Part shown: in pieces, positions 52,927 through 62,320 of the stretch | How the letters are laid out: each line of letters opens with the position of its first letter | Position numbering within the stretch: the stretch's first letter is position 1 | Origin: Nitrincola iocasae | GTDB taxonomy: Bacteria; Pseudomonadota; Gammaproteobacteria; Pseudomonadales; Balneatricaceae | Direction: 5' to 3' | NCBI RefSeq assembly: GCF_008727795.1 | Contig: NZ_CP044222.1 | Location: forward strand, 3,100,001 to 3,164,000 | DNA: 64,000 nt | Made by a program: the position numbers and the translations under genes | The notes under the pieces: generated by a model | Databases searched by the model: none | Told to the model about the DNA's origin: nothing | The model's input: the letters and a program-made list of their open reading frames with translations, nothing else

Positions 52927-53270
52927 AGCTCGACATTTCCAGCAAAAAAACAAGGCCGGTATAATAGCAGATAATCAGGGAAGTGCAGAGATGCAAGATA
53001 GATCTTAGACCTATCAACAGAGTGATAAGAAGTGTAATACAACAATTAGAACTTACACTTTTGGCCGAACTATCATGAGTATAGATTAAGCTAGATATTA
53101 ATACAACTATGTATGGCTTTTTTGGATTCGCAGCAACTTTCTGATACTGATTATACAACATAACAACTCAGCACATAGTCCATAAGCTATCGCTTCACAG
53201 AACGAAGCGATAGCAACAATCTATAAAGTTGAGCTAAAATCGGTAGCGCAAAACTCAGCTTAAGTAGGGC
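52927..53270. other. Intergenic junction between trmJ and the mobile island
   Basis: About 344 bp without a gene. It holds the trmJ promoter region (near 52955-52970) and an AT-rich stretch where the island base composition begins. Stop codons interrupt all frames. An attachment site may lie here, but no tRNA gene or recognisable direct repeat is visible in the window. Confidence 0.5.
53187..53213. terminator. Perfect hairpin downstream of the integrase
   Basis: CTATCGCTTC and GAAGCGATAG form a perfect 10-bp stem with a 7-base loop, 58 bp past the integrase stop on the minus strand. There is no U-tract. It could be a terminator or a recombinase-related site. Confidence 0.45.
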
Positions 53271-54176
53271 TTACTTTCTACAGTCATTTAAGGTTTCCTT
53301 TAAATCCTCAGTATCGAGATGTATATATCTAGTGGTTGTTTGAACACTCAAATGACCTAGAAGTCTTTGTGCATAAACCACATTACCACTACTTTTAATT
53401 ATATCTGAGGCTAAAGTATGTCTAAACATATGACTTGTTACCCTAAAACCAACACTTTTTGACAACAGCCCAAATGCATAAAAAACATCATCTGAATTCA
53501 TATAATCTTTACGCTTTGGATCAAACTTAAGCCTATTTTCGTGAATATTAAAAAATTGATTTGCTATGCGTTTTCTTTTTGAAATATAGTCTACAAGCAC
53601 ACGATTCAAATCATCACTAATTGGAACTTTGTATTCAAGATAATTTTTTGAATGCTCTGCTCTTAATCTAATCCAACCATCAACCAAATCCACATCTTGA
53701 TTGTTCAGACCTATAAGCTGTGAAACCCTCATACCTGTGTGATAAAAAACCATTACTACAGTCTTCCAAAACCACGAAGGATCCCTATTAAATAAAACAT
53801 CATTATCATCTATGAATTTAAAAATTCTATTAATTTTTTTATCACTCAATCTTCTATCATTACTAATAGGGGCTTTAACGCTCAAGCCCTCAAATGGGCT
53901 AAATTTACTTTTCAAATAGTTATTTTTAATTCCAAATTTATAAAAACTATTAAGATATGCAATATATGAATTTATAGTTGCGGGTTTTATTTTTTTCAAA
54001 AAATCCTTCCTCCATAATAAAACCGCCTGCCTATCAACATCATCAGGGTATACAGCATCAATAGTTATAGAAAACCTAGATACAATTGATATAAAAAGTT
54101 TATTACTACTACTCCGTAGATTTTTTTCAAGAGTGTACAGCTCGATCAGCTCATCAAAAGTCACTTTGTCATCCAT
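53271..54176 (-). CDS. Tyrosine recombinase / integrase of the island
   Basis: A 301-residue phage-integrase family protein of the XerC/D size. An N-terminal SAM-like core-binding domain (about 1-95) is followed by the catalytic domain. The full set of active-site residues is visible: Arg150 (TGMRVSQLIGL), Lys177, His249 and Arg252 (SHMFRHTLASD), His275 (LLGHLSVQT) and Tyr284 (TTRYIHL). It would integrate or resolve the element. It lies four bases after the relaxase gene in the same direction. Codon use is AT-rich compared with trmJ. Confidence 0.9.
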   Translation of the reverse strand: MDDKVTFDELIELYTLEKNLRSSSNKLFISIVSRFSITIDAVYPDDVDRQAVLLWRKDFLKKIKPATINSYIAYLNSFYKFGIKNNYLKSKFSPFEGLSVKAPISNDRRLSDKKINRIFKFIDDNDVLFNRDPSWFWKTVVMVFYHTGMRVSQLIGLNNQDVDLVDGWIRLRAEHSKNYLEYKVPISDDLNRVLVDYISKRKRIANQFFNIHENRLKFDPKRKDYMNSDDVFYAFGLLSKSVGFRVTSHMFRHTLASDIIKSSGNVVYAQRLLGHLSVQTTTRYIHLDTEDLKETLNDCRK

Positions 54177-54180
54177 TTCA

Positions 54181-55956
54181 TCAATCCCTTTTCAGCTCTA
54201 GAAAGGGATTATTATACAAAAAACTAACTTGATTACACTCTTTCCTGAGTAGGTACCCCTGGATTACTGAGCTTCTCTTAGGCCCCTGTACATTCACCTT
54301 AAATATATTCATTGCGTCCTCACTCTTCTGGTGAACTTTACATCTCTGGAAGGATTTCTGGATATCTTTCCATGCATTGTCATCACCATACTTCTCAAGA
54401 CTAAATCTTTTGAATGCCTTAGGACTAACAATGAATAAGGTATCATCTACCGTATGGGCGAATGACCTTGCATCATTAATAATTAATTTTTTAGAATTAA
54501 TACTGCTAAATACCCATTCAAGAAACTGCTTCCCTAAAGACACATCCACTTCAAAAGTATCAATAGATTCATTTTTATAAGATATAGAATTATTTAAATC
54601 TTCTTCAGATCCATCACAATAATTCACATTAGCACTAGAAATATCAAGGTCGTCAAATACATCCAGATAGCTAGATGAGTGCAATGATACCTCGGGCTTA
54701 ATTATATTTTTATCTTCGCATTTTAATTCTTCAGAGCTATCTAAAATAACTTGATCTTGCGGATTAGAATTGTCAGACTCAATATACTGATTATCTTCGA
54801 TTGTAACATCACCTTTAAATAAATCGCTTAAGTCACCATTTGGCCACAAAACTGAAGGATGAACCTTTACACATGTCAAGGAGACCGACCATTCATCAAT
54901 TGATATTTTACACTTCCATACAGCTTTTTTTTGCAAGTTAGGCTGAAGCAATCCACAACTTTGCATTTCATCAAACAAAATTGGATTGCTCGAAGGCACA
55001 CTACTATAGCCAAGCTCAAGTAAATATGACCGCAATTCATTTGCTACTGTTTTACTAACAAGCCAAACAGCATCACCTGTAACAAAGCAACTTGCACCCT
55101 TCTCATTAAGTTTTAGTCGATTATTTACTATATAACGTAGTCCAGTGATCAGCTTCCCTTGAAGTGAAACAATGTTTTGCTCTATTGCGATTTTAGGATT
55201 ACCTCCCATGAACTTACTTACGCTGGCTTTATCTGCCTTTTTTACAATTTCACCAATCACACCAGACTTATCATGATGGCCGGACAATTCCATAACCAAT
55301 TGATTAAAGACATCTACTTCAGATCGAATCCAGTCGATATTCACTTGGGTTAAAATTCTGGTAAAAAATAGCAAACCAGAAACGCCGTGAACTTGGTAAT
55401 CTCTGCCCTTCACATATGAAATGGTATACTGAGTTCCAAAGGGTATATTTCCATGAATCAGACATAAGTCAGTACCATCGATAGCCTGCACTCTCATATC
55501 AAACGCAATTTTTCCAATATCATGTAAAAGTGCACCATAGATGATAGCGGCGGTCCATATTTCTGCTACTTTGGACTGCTCCTCAGACTTACCTCCTGGT
55601 GGTAACAACCTGTTCCTGCGTATTTTTAAAGCATATATAGCGACTTCAAGCACATGATCTATCAAACCACCAGGGTAACAATGATGATGATTAGCTGATG
55701 CCGGTAATAATTGCACTATTTCGGCAAGCCGACGGATAGGTTGCTCCACATGCAACTCAAATGATTCGTGCGTTAATGAAGTTAGATCCCAAAGCTGCCT
55801 AATAAGCTGCCTTCTATTGACGTCTTGTAACAGCTCATCACTTGACTTAGATAGTAGCCAACCATCTTCTTTTGCCTGCAAATCAACGGCTTCAGACATA
55901 CTCACAGCACTTGAAGGTATTAGCTTTTGAATCAGTTTATTAATCATATATTTCAA
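54181..55956 (-). CDS. MobH-family conjugative relaxase (TraI_2 domain)
   Basis: A 591-residue protein. The N-terminal TraI_2 domain has the metal-binding histidines HHHCYPGGLIDHVLEV (HHH at 90-92, His101), the HD pair in ALLHDIGKIAFD (145-146), and LSGHHDKSGVIG. The C-terminal third (about 470-591) matches the TraI_2 C-terminal domain (FLEWVFSSINSKKLIINDA). The middle is acidic and low in complexity. MobH relaxases nick oriT of integrative conjugative elements such as SXT/R391 and clc. No type IV coupling or secretion genes are nearby. Confidence 0.85.
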   Translation of the reverse strand: MKYMINKLIQKLIPSSAVSMSEAVDLQAKEDGWLLSKSSDELLQDVNRRQLIRQLWDLTSLTHESFELHVEQPIRRLAEIVQLLPASANHHHCYPGGLIDHVLEVAIYALKIRRNRLLPPGGKSEEQSKVAEIWTAAIIYGALLHDIGKIAFDMRVQAIDGTDLCLIHGNIPFGTQYTISYVKGRDYQVHGVSGLLFFTRILTQVNIDWIRSEVDVFNQLVMELSGHHDKSGVIGEIVKKADKASVSKFMGGNPKIAIEQNIVSLQGKLITGLRYIVNNRLKLNEKGASCFVTGDAVWLVSKTVANELRSYLLELGYSSVPSSNPILFDEMQSCGLLQPNLQKKAVWKCKISIDEWSVSLTCVKVHPSVLWPNGDLSDLFKGDVTIEDNQYIESDNSNPQDQVILDSSEELKCEDKNIIKPEVSLHSSSYLDVFDDLDISSANVNYCDGSEEDLNNSISYKNESIDTFEVDVSLGKQFLEWVFSSINSKKLIINDARSFAHTVDDTLFIVSPKAFKRFSLEKYGDDNAWKDIQKSFQRCKVHQKSEDAMNIFKVNVQGPKRSSVIQGYLLRKECNQVSFLYNNPFLELKRD

Positions 55957-56000
55957 CTATTTATATTGATAAACTCAATATAAATAAAGTTACACTTCAA

Positions 56001-56282
56001 TCAAGTGAAAAGCTTAAATGAAAAATTGACTAATTTATTTGCACCTGAGGACTGTGCTTTCGGATAGATTAGCCGTGCCAGTGCGCTATCATCAAGAGTA
56101 CAAATGGTTTCCCAATTGAGATCTTGCTGTTCGGCTGAACTCGTTACTTTTTGGATGGCACCGACGCTGACACGCAGGCTATCGCGGACTTGACGAACGG
56201 ATAGGCCAGCATGCAACCGTAACCTAAGGATTTCACGAAGTTTACGCATGGATGTTCTCTGTCTGGTCATAACCGTATCCAT
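56001..56282 (-). pseudogene. istA: IS21-family transposase (IstA) N-terminal fragment
   Basis: 93 codons match the start of IS21 IstA transposases (MRKLREILRLRLHAGLSVRQ, VSVGAIQKV, LNWETICTLDDSALARLIYP). The similarity stops after about residue 75 and the frame ends in unrelated sequence, so more than 400 residues with the DDE domain are missing. The helper gene istB is also absent. The fragment sits beside IS21-like terminal repeats and is inactive. Confidence 0.8.
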
Positions 56283-56340
56283 CTGAAAATGAATAGGTTA
56301 TCAGTGATAACAATCAACGCGGAGAAGGCATTCTGGAATT

Positions 56341-56406
56341 AAGTGAACACTGATTCTGGAAATCGGGCAAAAATGTTCACTTTGCACCAGAATAGGTGTT
56401 CACTTT
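56341..56406. repeat. IS21-type terminal repeats (left end remnant)
   Basis: The motif TGTTCACTTT occurs at 56374 and 56397, and its reverse complement form AAGTGAACAC at 56341; each is near an ATTCTGG / CCAGAAT element. IS21-family ends carry repeated short transposase-binding sites like these. They lie upstream of the istA fragment. Confidence 0.6.
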
Positions 56407-56511
56407 GGGGGCAGAGTGCGCACTTGGGACGAAAGTAAGTGGAACACTAGTCCGCTACAAATACTAAATCTCTAGCGTACAGGTGCCGATTCATTTAAAG
56501 CACTGAGGTGG

Positions 56512-58380
56512 CTATGCCACCTCTCTACTTTTAGTTACTAGAGTCAAACCCGTGCGCTTAACACCGTTTATCTCGAGCAATCTTGTCACGAGTTTTTGTA
56601 GCGGATCGGTGTCGCGCTTGGCACCGAGTATCAAACCAACACTTTGCAAGTTGGGTGATACAGGGTTAGTCCCATGAATACCCATTTCGCCATGATGATA
56701 GCTCGCTAAATCACCTAATTCCTTTTCGGTGTAGAGTATCGTTAAGGAGTTAACTGTTGGCGTCTTCTGGTTAGGGTGGTGTATCCCATGGACATACTTC
56801 ATTGTCAACTCTGGAAGATAGTTTACGAATGCCCAGTTACGGTTCGTGTATTTAGCATCCATTACTAGTAGCCGAATATCCCCTGTCTCAGAGTCTATTA
56901 ACTGAATCACAATATCAGGCACTCGCTTGGAGTTAATCCAAAACTGACCCCGCTCCCTAAAGTAAGATTTATCCTTGATGGAGTAGGCCTCGCTATTTAC
57001 CAACCCATGCCGATGCTGAGCTGAATTCAAAGGAGTCCAGTAGATGGGCTCTCGCTCTACAATGAGCTGAGTGCCTTTCGGATCTGTGAATACAGTTTCA
57101 AGATTTGGTGTTGAATCACTGCTCGCAAGAGCCGGATTGAAGTAGATATTTACGCTCTGAACAACCCGGAAATAGCAATATGCTTCAAAGAGATCAGGGA
57201 TGCTCTGTATGGCAAACAGGTTCTCGTAAGCCGACCAGTCAAGAGTCCCACGTTGATGCCATTTGATGATATCAATAAAGACTTCCATGTAGACATGGTT
57301 GCTGCGTGTCTTAGGTGTGATAATTGGCCGCTCATTCAGGGGCCTAGAGACGGGTAGGCGCGTATCTAAGTGCCCCTTGATCTGCTTAAGGTTATCAATG
57401 AGCCTGTCGATTCGTGTTATGTGAGCCCCCATAAGATGGGACTTGAACTTCGATACTTTATCAAAAAATGAGATATAGCCTTTGGGTAGCTGTGCGCTTA
57501 GGTTTCCTGCCCTGAACTCACGCTGGTACTTCTGAGCCAGTTGCTGTGCCTCCCTGAGAAGAAGATCTACATAACCGTGAATTATCCAGTTTTCGTAGAC
57601 ATCAGGGTTTTCGAGTAGCACCGGCATTCTCAAGCTAGATGCTCTGAAATGCTCACCTTCATAGAGGATATGTGCCTGATCCGGATTTTCATCGGGCTCC
57701 AAAACAGAAAGATTCTCGAGCAACCACCCTATGGTTGAATCATCCATCTCCTCGCCACCAGTCGGCGAAACCATTCGCTGCTTGGGTACGAGTCGCGTGA
57801 TTGGCTTGTTGATGATGATAGGCATTGAATCCACTAGCAGCTCAATCGATCGCTCGATCCTTTCTAACGTGTGAGCAGGCGAAACAGCACCCTCACTGAA
57901 TCCGGCGCTGTGCCTTGTGGCACTGAAGACCGAATGCAAAGCATCGCTAGATAGGCCCGCCAGGTATTCAAACATTCGCTCGACATTTTCTGCAGAAGTC
58001 GCTTTAGCTGCCACTTGTAGGGGCTGAAACGCTGCTAGCTCAACCGCTTCTCCCGCCTCATTATGTAAAAGTACCGTTAGCTCGGAGATTCCGAAGTAGT
58101 TACTGAAAAGTTTCTCAGTTCGATAATTCGAAGTTTTAGGCGTCCATACAAACTCTGTGGTTTCCGCTGCATCAGGATATTCGCGATGAGTCGCCTCAAT
58201 TGCATGTTGGTACAGTTCAAGTGTCGCGTTTGAAAAGTGTCGTGGGACTCGAAGACGAAACTCTATTCGTTCATCCTCGAGCACCCATGGCAAATTCTCC
58301 TGTATCGGTTGCTCAATATCCGGCAAGGTTACGACCTCTCCTGATCTTTTCCCATCTAGTATTAAGAGTTCAAGTTCCAT
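56512..58380 (-). CDS. DUF2357 / PD-(D/E)XK nuclease-like protein (McrC-like partner)
   Basis: A 622-residue protein. The N-terminal and central part corresponds to DUF2357, seen in McrC relatives (FSNYFGISELTVLLHNEAG). The C-terminal nuclease fold shows Pro488-Asp489 in RVPDIVIQL and Asp508-Ala-Lys510 in LLVMDAKYT, the PD-(D/E)XK core. The gene starts nine bases after the coiled-coil AAA+ gene, so the two form one operon. By analogy with McrBC it would be the endonuclease of a type IV-like defence system. The target is unknown. Confidence 0.8.
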   Translation of the reverse strand: MELELLILDGKRSGEVVTLPDIEQPIQENLPWVLEDERIEFRLRVPRHFSNATLELYQHAIEATHREYPDAAETTEFVWTPKTSNYRTEKLFSNYFGISELTVLLHNEAGEAVELAAFQPLQVAAKATSAENVERMFEYLAGLSSDALHSVFSATRHSAGFSEGAVSPAHTLERIERSIELLVDSMPIIINKPITRLVPKQRMVSPTGGEEMDDSTIGWLLENLSVLEPDENPDQAHILYEGEHFRASSLRMPVLLENPDVYENWIIHGYVDLLLREAQQLAQKYQREFRAGNLSAQLPKGYISFFDKVSKFKSHLMGAHITRIDRLIDNLKQIKGHLDTRLPVSRPLNERPIITPKTRSNHVYMEVFIDIIKWHQRGTLDWSAYENLFAIQSIPDLFEAYCYFRVVQSVNIYFNPALASSDSTPNLETVFTDPKGTQLIVEREPIYWTPLNSAQHRHGLVNSEAYSIKDKSYFRERGQFWINSKRVPDIVIQLIDSETGDIRLLVMDAKYTNRNWAFVNYLPELTMKYVHGIHHPNQKTPTVNSLTILYTEKELGDLASYHHGEMGIHGTNPVSPNLQSVGLILGAKRDTDPLQKLVTRLLEINGVKRTGLTLVTKSREVA

Positions 58381-58389
58381 CTCGACCTC

Positions 58390-60918
58390 CTAGAAAAATG
58401 AGTAGGTGCCGGTCATGTCATTGCCGCTGGCCAGAATGCGCTCTAGATGGCGTGAGGATCGTGTATAACTAGAGCCGATTTCGCTCTGCAGCTTCTCAAC
58501 TCTGACTCTGAACTTCGATCCGTAGCCCTCAATATGCGGGAGGATATGCTGACTGAGGGCGAAGTCGAAGGCGGTTGTCGCATCCATGAGATTGCCGTCC
58601 ATCGCTGCACCAAAATACTCAGTAATCGCCGCAACCTTCCTGTGAGAGATAGAGACCGGCTGACCTAGTGCGGGATCACGTTCACCAAGGAGATTGATGA
58701 TCGTATTGAGTTTATCTTCGAGAACTGAAGAAAGTTCCGCATCTTCCGTTGTGAAGTACTTTTCAAAGAGATCGTAGTTCAATGCGCCATTGAGTTTCAG
58801 GCCCGTAGCAAAGTCGTTCTTGGAACTATCATCATTATCAAGCGAGATAATTGGAACACGATCGATCAGCCGAGGGGACAATCGCTCTGTTGTCGCATCA
58901 TGGTTGATGGTCGCGACAAACCGCACATTCCTGGCCACTTTGAGCAGATCACTCCCTTTTTCTGGACGACCCGTAACAATAGGACGATGGCGGCCTTCTT
59001 TATCACACATACCGATGAAATCAGACCAGTAGTGCTCCATCGGACTAAGATTGGCTTCGTCGAGCAGCACCAGCCGTAAACTATCGTTCGTTTCATCCAC
59101 CGGATTGTTCAGGAAGTCATAGAGGCCAGTACGGGCTCTTTGGTAGGAGTTATTGAGGCTGTTATAGAATCCGAGGATATCCCGGCCAGAAACCCAGCCA
59201 CGAGCAACGGGCATATAGAGAAAGTTTTTATCATTGGATGAGTCGCCCAATTGAAGGCCATCAGCGAGACGGACAACAGAAGAAGTTTTACCGACCCCCG
59301 GCGGCCCTGCTAGCACTGTAAGAAACGACTGAGTGGTGCTGAGAAGCAGGTTAGCCATTTCGACATCAGAGAAAGTTTTGCCATAGTCTTCATCTAAATG
59401 ACTACGAACCGAGTCTACGACTTCTGTAGCCGAACTAGGCTTTTCACTTGCAAATTGAAGGGGCTTGAACTTACTCGATTCATTGCTCGTAACTGATCCG
59501 CCTTTGAGGACTCTGCTGACAACAGCCATCTCACCGACCTTGGCAGCTAGGTCACTATGCTTCAAAGTATCCTCGACTGATTTTCGAGCTTTATTGAGCT
59601 CCTCGTTTTCCCCCTTCCGTTTAGTGATCTCTCGTTCGAGTACCCTGATCTCAGTATTTAGGTCTTCAACTTGCTCTACTAACTGGAGTGTTTGTAGCCT
59701 GCTAGCTACATCATCGGCAATTTCATCCCGTTGTTGTTCAAGTTTTTCAATCCCGGCTTGAAGTTCGGACTCCAGCTCCTTGAGATTTTCCCTGCGAGTA
59801 ACTTCAGTCTCTTCCTTGATAATCTGTATTGTTACTTCTGCATCACGTCGTGCTTGCGTAACCTCATCTCCAACCGTTTTCAGCTCGCTTTGCTTTTTCG
59901 CGATTTGAGCCTCAATTTGCTCGATTCGTCGTTTGGCCTCGGTTTCTTGCTTTTTTGCATCTTCTTCGATTTTGCTGATTTGATCACTCAGAAGTGCATC
60001 CTTGTTCTTGGCAACATAATCCTCGAGGAATATTTTACCTTTGGAGGACTCAAAGTAATCTCTGACAATTTGGTGGCCCGTATCAGTAGCAGCTAGATAC
60101 TCATCAAGAACGGTCTTTAATCGATCTAGGTGGGGACTGCCCTTAATGTTCAGGTTTTGGCGCTCGAACTGAGCAATGCCTTGTTTTAACTTATCAGCCT
60201 CACGCTTACTGAGAAATGTATTCTTCTTTCCCGCCTGCATGCCGTTGAAGTAAGTAATCAACTTTGAATTGCTCATATAGTCATAAGTTTCATAAGTGTG
60301 CTGAGACAGATGTTTCAACGTAGACACAAATATTTTCAGTACTCCGTTAATCGATAGTTCAACAAGGCTGTCTCTGACCTCGTTATGATCGAATTTGGCT
60401 ACTGCGTGTGAAGCGTAATTGAGCGCATTAGAAGATCTTGGCTCAAGCAGTTGGCCGTTCTCACCCTCATCTGTAGCCATGAATAATCCGAACAAGCTTC
60501 CTTGTTGACCATCCTTTATAAAAAATGGAGTTTTAGGTGCTTTAAGTCCAGAAGGAAGACGGCTTGATTCCGCTGGCGGCAGTATCGTATTCACGACGGG
60601 GATTAAATACCCGGCTGGAAGTGATTTAGCATGCTTACCGTCTGTCCAGTACCTTTTTTCACCCACTGATTCAGTTTTTTCATCGTCCCGAAAGTGGACG
60701 CTCAGTAGGAACGGCTCATGCTCTGCATAGGCTTTATCGATTGATTGATAAGCTTGTGAAACAAATATGTCGGAGGGATAGTCTGATTTGTCGATATATT
60801 GGAGCTCTCCGTCCTCAGTCACAGAGAGCAGAGGGGTGAGAAATCCTTTGTTGTCGTCTTCTAGTAGGGGGCGTCGCTTATAAACAATTACGTTTTCGAT
60901 CTTCAGGTTTGGGCTCAT
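58390..60918 (-). CDS. Coiled-coil AAA+ motor protein (McrB-like)
   Basis: An 842-residue protein after an AAGGA site. The N-terminal 300 residues resemble no domain I recognise. A long coiled coil follows (about 310-490, rich in Glu/Lys/Gln, e.g. KRRIEQIEAQIAKKQSEL). The C-terminal AAA+ domain has Walker A GPPGVGKTS (538-546), Walker B LRLVLLDEANLSP (Asp620-Glu621), sensor-like ATINHD (around 670-674) and an arginine-finger region RLSPRLIDR (679-687), a pattern like McrB. Coiled-coil McrBC relatives are known; GTP or ATP use cannot be told from sequence. Confidence 0.82.
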   Translation of the reverse strand: MSPNLKIENVIVYKRRPLLEDDNKGFLTPLLSVTEDGELQYIDKSDYPSDIFVSQAYQSIDKAYAEHEPFLLSVHFRDDEKTESVGEKRYWTDGKHAKSLPAGYLIPVVNTILPPAESSRLPSGLKAPKTPFFIKDGQQGSLFGLFMATDEGENGQLLEPRSSNALNYASHAVAKFDHNEVRDSLVELSINGVLKIFVSTLKHLSQHTYETYDYMSNSKLITYFNGMQAGKKNTFLSKREADKLKQGIAQFERQNLNIKGSPHLDRLKTVLDEYLAATDTGHQIVRDYFESSKGKIFLEDYVAKNKDALLSDQISKIEEDAKKQETEAKRRIEQIEAQIAKKQSELKTVGDEVTQARRDAEVTIQIIKEETEVTRRENLKELESELQAGIEKLEQQRDEIADDVASRLQTLQLVEQVEDLNTEIRVLEREITKRKGENEELNKARKSVEDTLKHSDLAAKVGEMAVVSRVLKGGSVTSNESSKFKPLQFASEKPSSATEVVDSVRSHLDEDYGKTFSDVEMANLLLSTTQSFLTVLAGPPGVGKTSSVVRLADGLQLGDSSNDKNFLYMPVARGWVSGRDILGFYNSLNNSYQRARTGLYDFLNNPVDETNDSLRLVLLDEANLSPMEHYWSDFIGMCDKEGRHRPIVTGRPEKGSDLLKVARNVRFVATINHDATTERLSPRLIDRVPIISLDNDDSSKNDFATGLKLNGALNYDLFEKYFTTEDAELSSVLEDKLNTIINLLGERDPALGQPVSISHRKVAAITEYFGAAMDGNLMDATTAFDFALSQHILPHIEGYGSKFRVRVEKLQSEIGSSYTRSSRHLERILASGNDMTGTYSFF

Positions 60919-60955
60919 TGGGTAGTCCTTAATAAAGAATAGTCTGGTTTAGAAG

Positions 60956-60970
60956 CCCTAAAACTTAGGG
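60956..60970. promoter_or_regulatory. Palindrome upstream of the AAA+ gene
   Basis: CCCTAAAACTTAGGG is a perfect 6-bp inverted repeat with a 3-base centre, 38-52 bp before the AAA+ start. It may be an operator of the defence operon. No regulator gene is seen nearby. Confidence 0.35.
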
Positions 60971-61160
60971 AAGTCTAGTGTAGCTCTCCTAATTTCGATC
61001 TTTTCGACGTCATTCACTCTTAGCCAATCCTGCTTAAATGAATGTGCTTATTTACTATATTTATACATTAGTCGAAATTAAATTTACACACCCTGAACTG
61101 GTCTAATAGATCCGGACACTTTAATTAGCGACAATATCAGTCAGCTATTGAGGTGTCATT

Positions 61161-61451
61161 ATGAGTCAGAAACGAACCTACAAACAGTACTCGGCAGAGT
61201 TCAAAGAAGAAGCCGTGGCGTTGGTCACAGATCAAGGTTATACGATTCCAGAGGCGGCCAAATCCTTGGGTATTAATACGAATATGCTTTATCGCTGGAA
61301 AGATAAACTAGAAGCTAAAAACAGTGGCAACCAAGTCACTGAGACCGAACGAGAAGAACTGCTTAGGTTACGCAAAGAGAACCGTAACCTGCGGATGGAA
61401 AAGGAGATTTTAAAAAAGGCTTCAGCCTTCTTCGCGAAAGAAATGAAGTAA
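61161..61451 (+). CDS. IS3-family transposase OrfA
   Basis: A 96-residue protein with the helix-turn-helix DNA-binding region (QYSAEFKEEAVALVTDQGYT, IPEAAKSLGINTNMLYRWK) and the C-terminal leucine zipper (LLRLRKENRNLRMEKEILKK). The A_AAA_AAG heptamer at 61412-61418 is a canonical -1 frameshift site, so OrfAB can be made by slippage. Confidence 0.93.
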   Translation: MSQKRTYKQYSAEFKEEAVALVTDQGYTIPEAAKSLGINTNMLYRWKDKLEAKNSGNQVTETEREELLRLRKENRNLRMEKEILKKASAFFAKEMK

Positions 61452-62320
61452 AGTTTGATTTCATCGCGGCTGAATCAACCCATTACCCAGTTGCTGTTCT
61501 TTGCCAGGTAATGGGTGTGAGCCGCTCGGCCTACTATGACTGGCAAAAACGGCCTGGCAAGCTTATACCGGCTGAAGGGTTGACGCTTAGACGCCGGATG
61601 AAAAAGCTGTTTAAGCGCAGTCGTTCAAGCTTGGGGAGCCGAGAGATGTTGAAAAAACTACGCGGAGAAGGCTTTAAAATTGGTCGCTATCGGGTACGTA
61701 AACTCATGGAGCAAATGAACCTGATTGTACATCAGCGCGTGGCCTACAAAGTGACCACCAAGCGCAAATTCAGCGATGCGGTCGCTGATAACTTGTTGAA
61801 TCAGAATTTTAATCCCACAGGGCCGAATCAGGTGTGGGCTGGTGATGTGACGTATTGCCGAACTGGAGAAGGCTGGATGTATCTGGCGGTGGTAATGGAC
61901 TTATATTCCCGCCGTATAGTCGGCTGGCATATAGATAAGCGCATGACGACCGATCTTGTCAGTAAATCGCTGATGAAAGCGTTTAATTTGCGGAACCCTC
62001 CACCTGGGCTGGTGTTCCACAGCCACCGAGGCTCTCAGTACACGAGTCGTCGGTATCGTAAACTGTTGGCCGATTACAACATGCGGGCCAGCATGGGAGA
62101 CGTGGGTGCGTGTTGGGATAATGCCGTTGTAGAGCGCTTCTTTGGGAGCCTGAAGCATGATTGGCTACTGAAAATCCCACAGCCCACACGGCAGCATATG
62201 AGAAATGACGTGGCAGCATACATGCGTTATTACAACCTGGAAAGATTACATACGGCCAACGGTGATCGGTCACCGGTGGACTATGAAAACGAGCTAAAAA
62301 AAGTGTCCGGTTTTAGTTGA
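61418..62320 (+). CDS. IS3-family transposase OrfB, catalytic Asp replaced by His
   Basis: The frame is -1 relative to orfA and open from the slippage site; the first internal ATG is at 61511. The integrase core contains the first Asp in VWAGDVTYC and the Glu in NAVVERFFGSLKHDWL. The middle motif normally reads HSDRGSQY, but here it is FHSHRGSQYTS: codon CAC (62024-62026) in place of GAC. With one of the three DDE acids gone, the transposase should be inactive. Confidence 0.9.
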   Translation, partial: GFSLLRERNEVKFDFIAAESTHYPVAVLCQVMGVSRSAYYDWQKRPGKLIPAEGLTLRRRMKKLFKRSRSSLGSREMLKKLRGEGFKIGRYRVRKLMEQMNLIVHQRVAYKVTTKRKFSDAVADNLLNQNFNPTGPNQVWAGDVTYCRTGEGWMYLAVVMDLYSRRIVGWHIDKRMTTDLVSKSLMKAFNLRNPPPGLVFHSHRGSQYTSRRYRKLLADYNMRASMGDVGACWDNAVVERFFGSLKHDWLLKIPQPTRQHMRNDVAAYMRYYNLERLHTANGDRSPVDYENELKKVSGFS

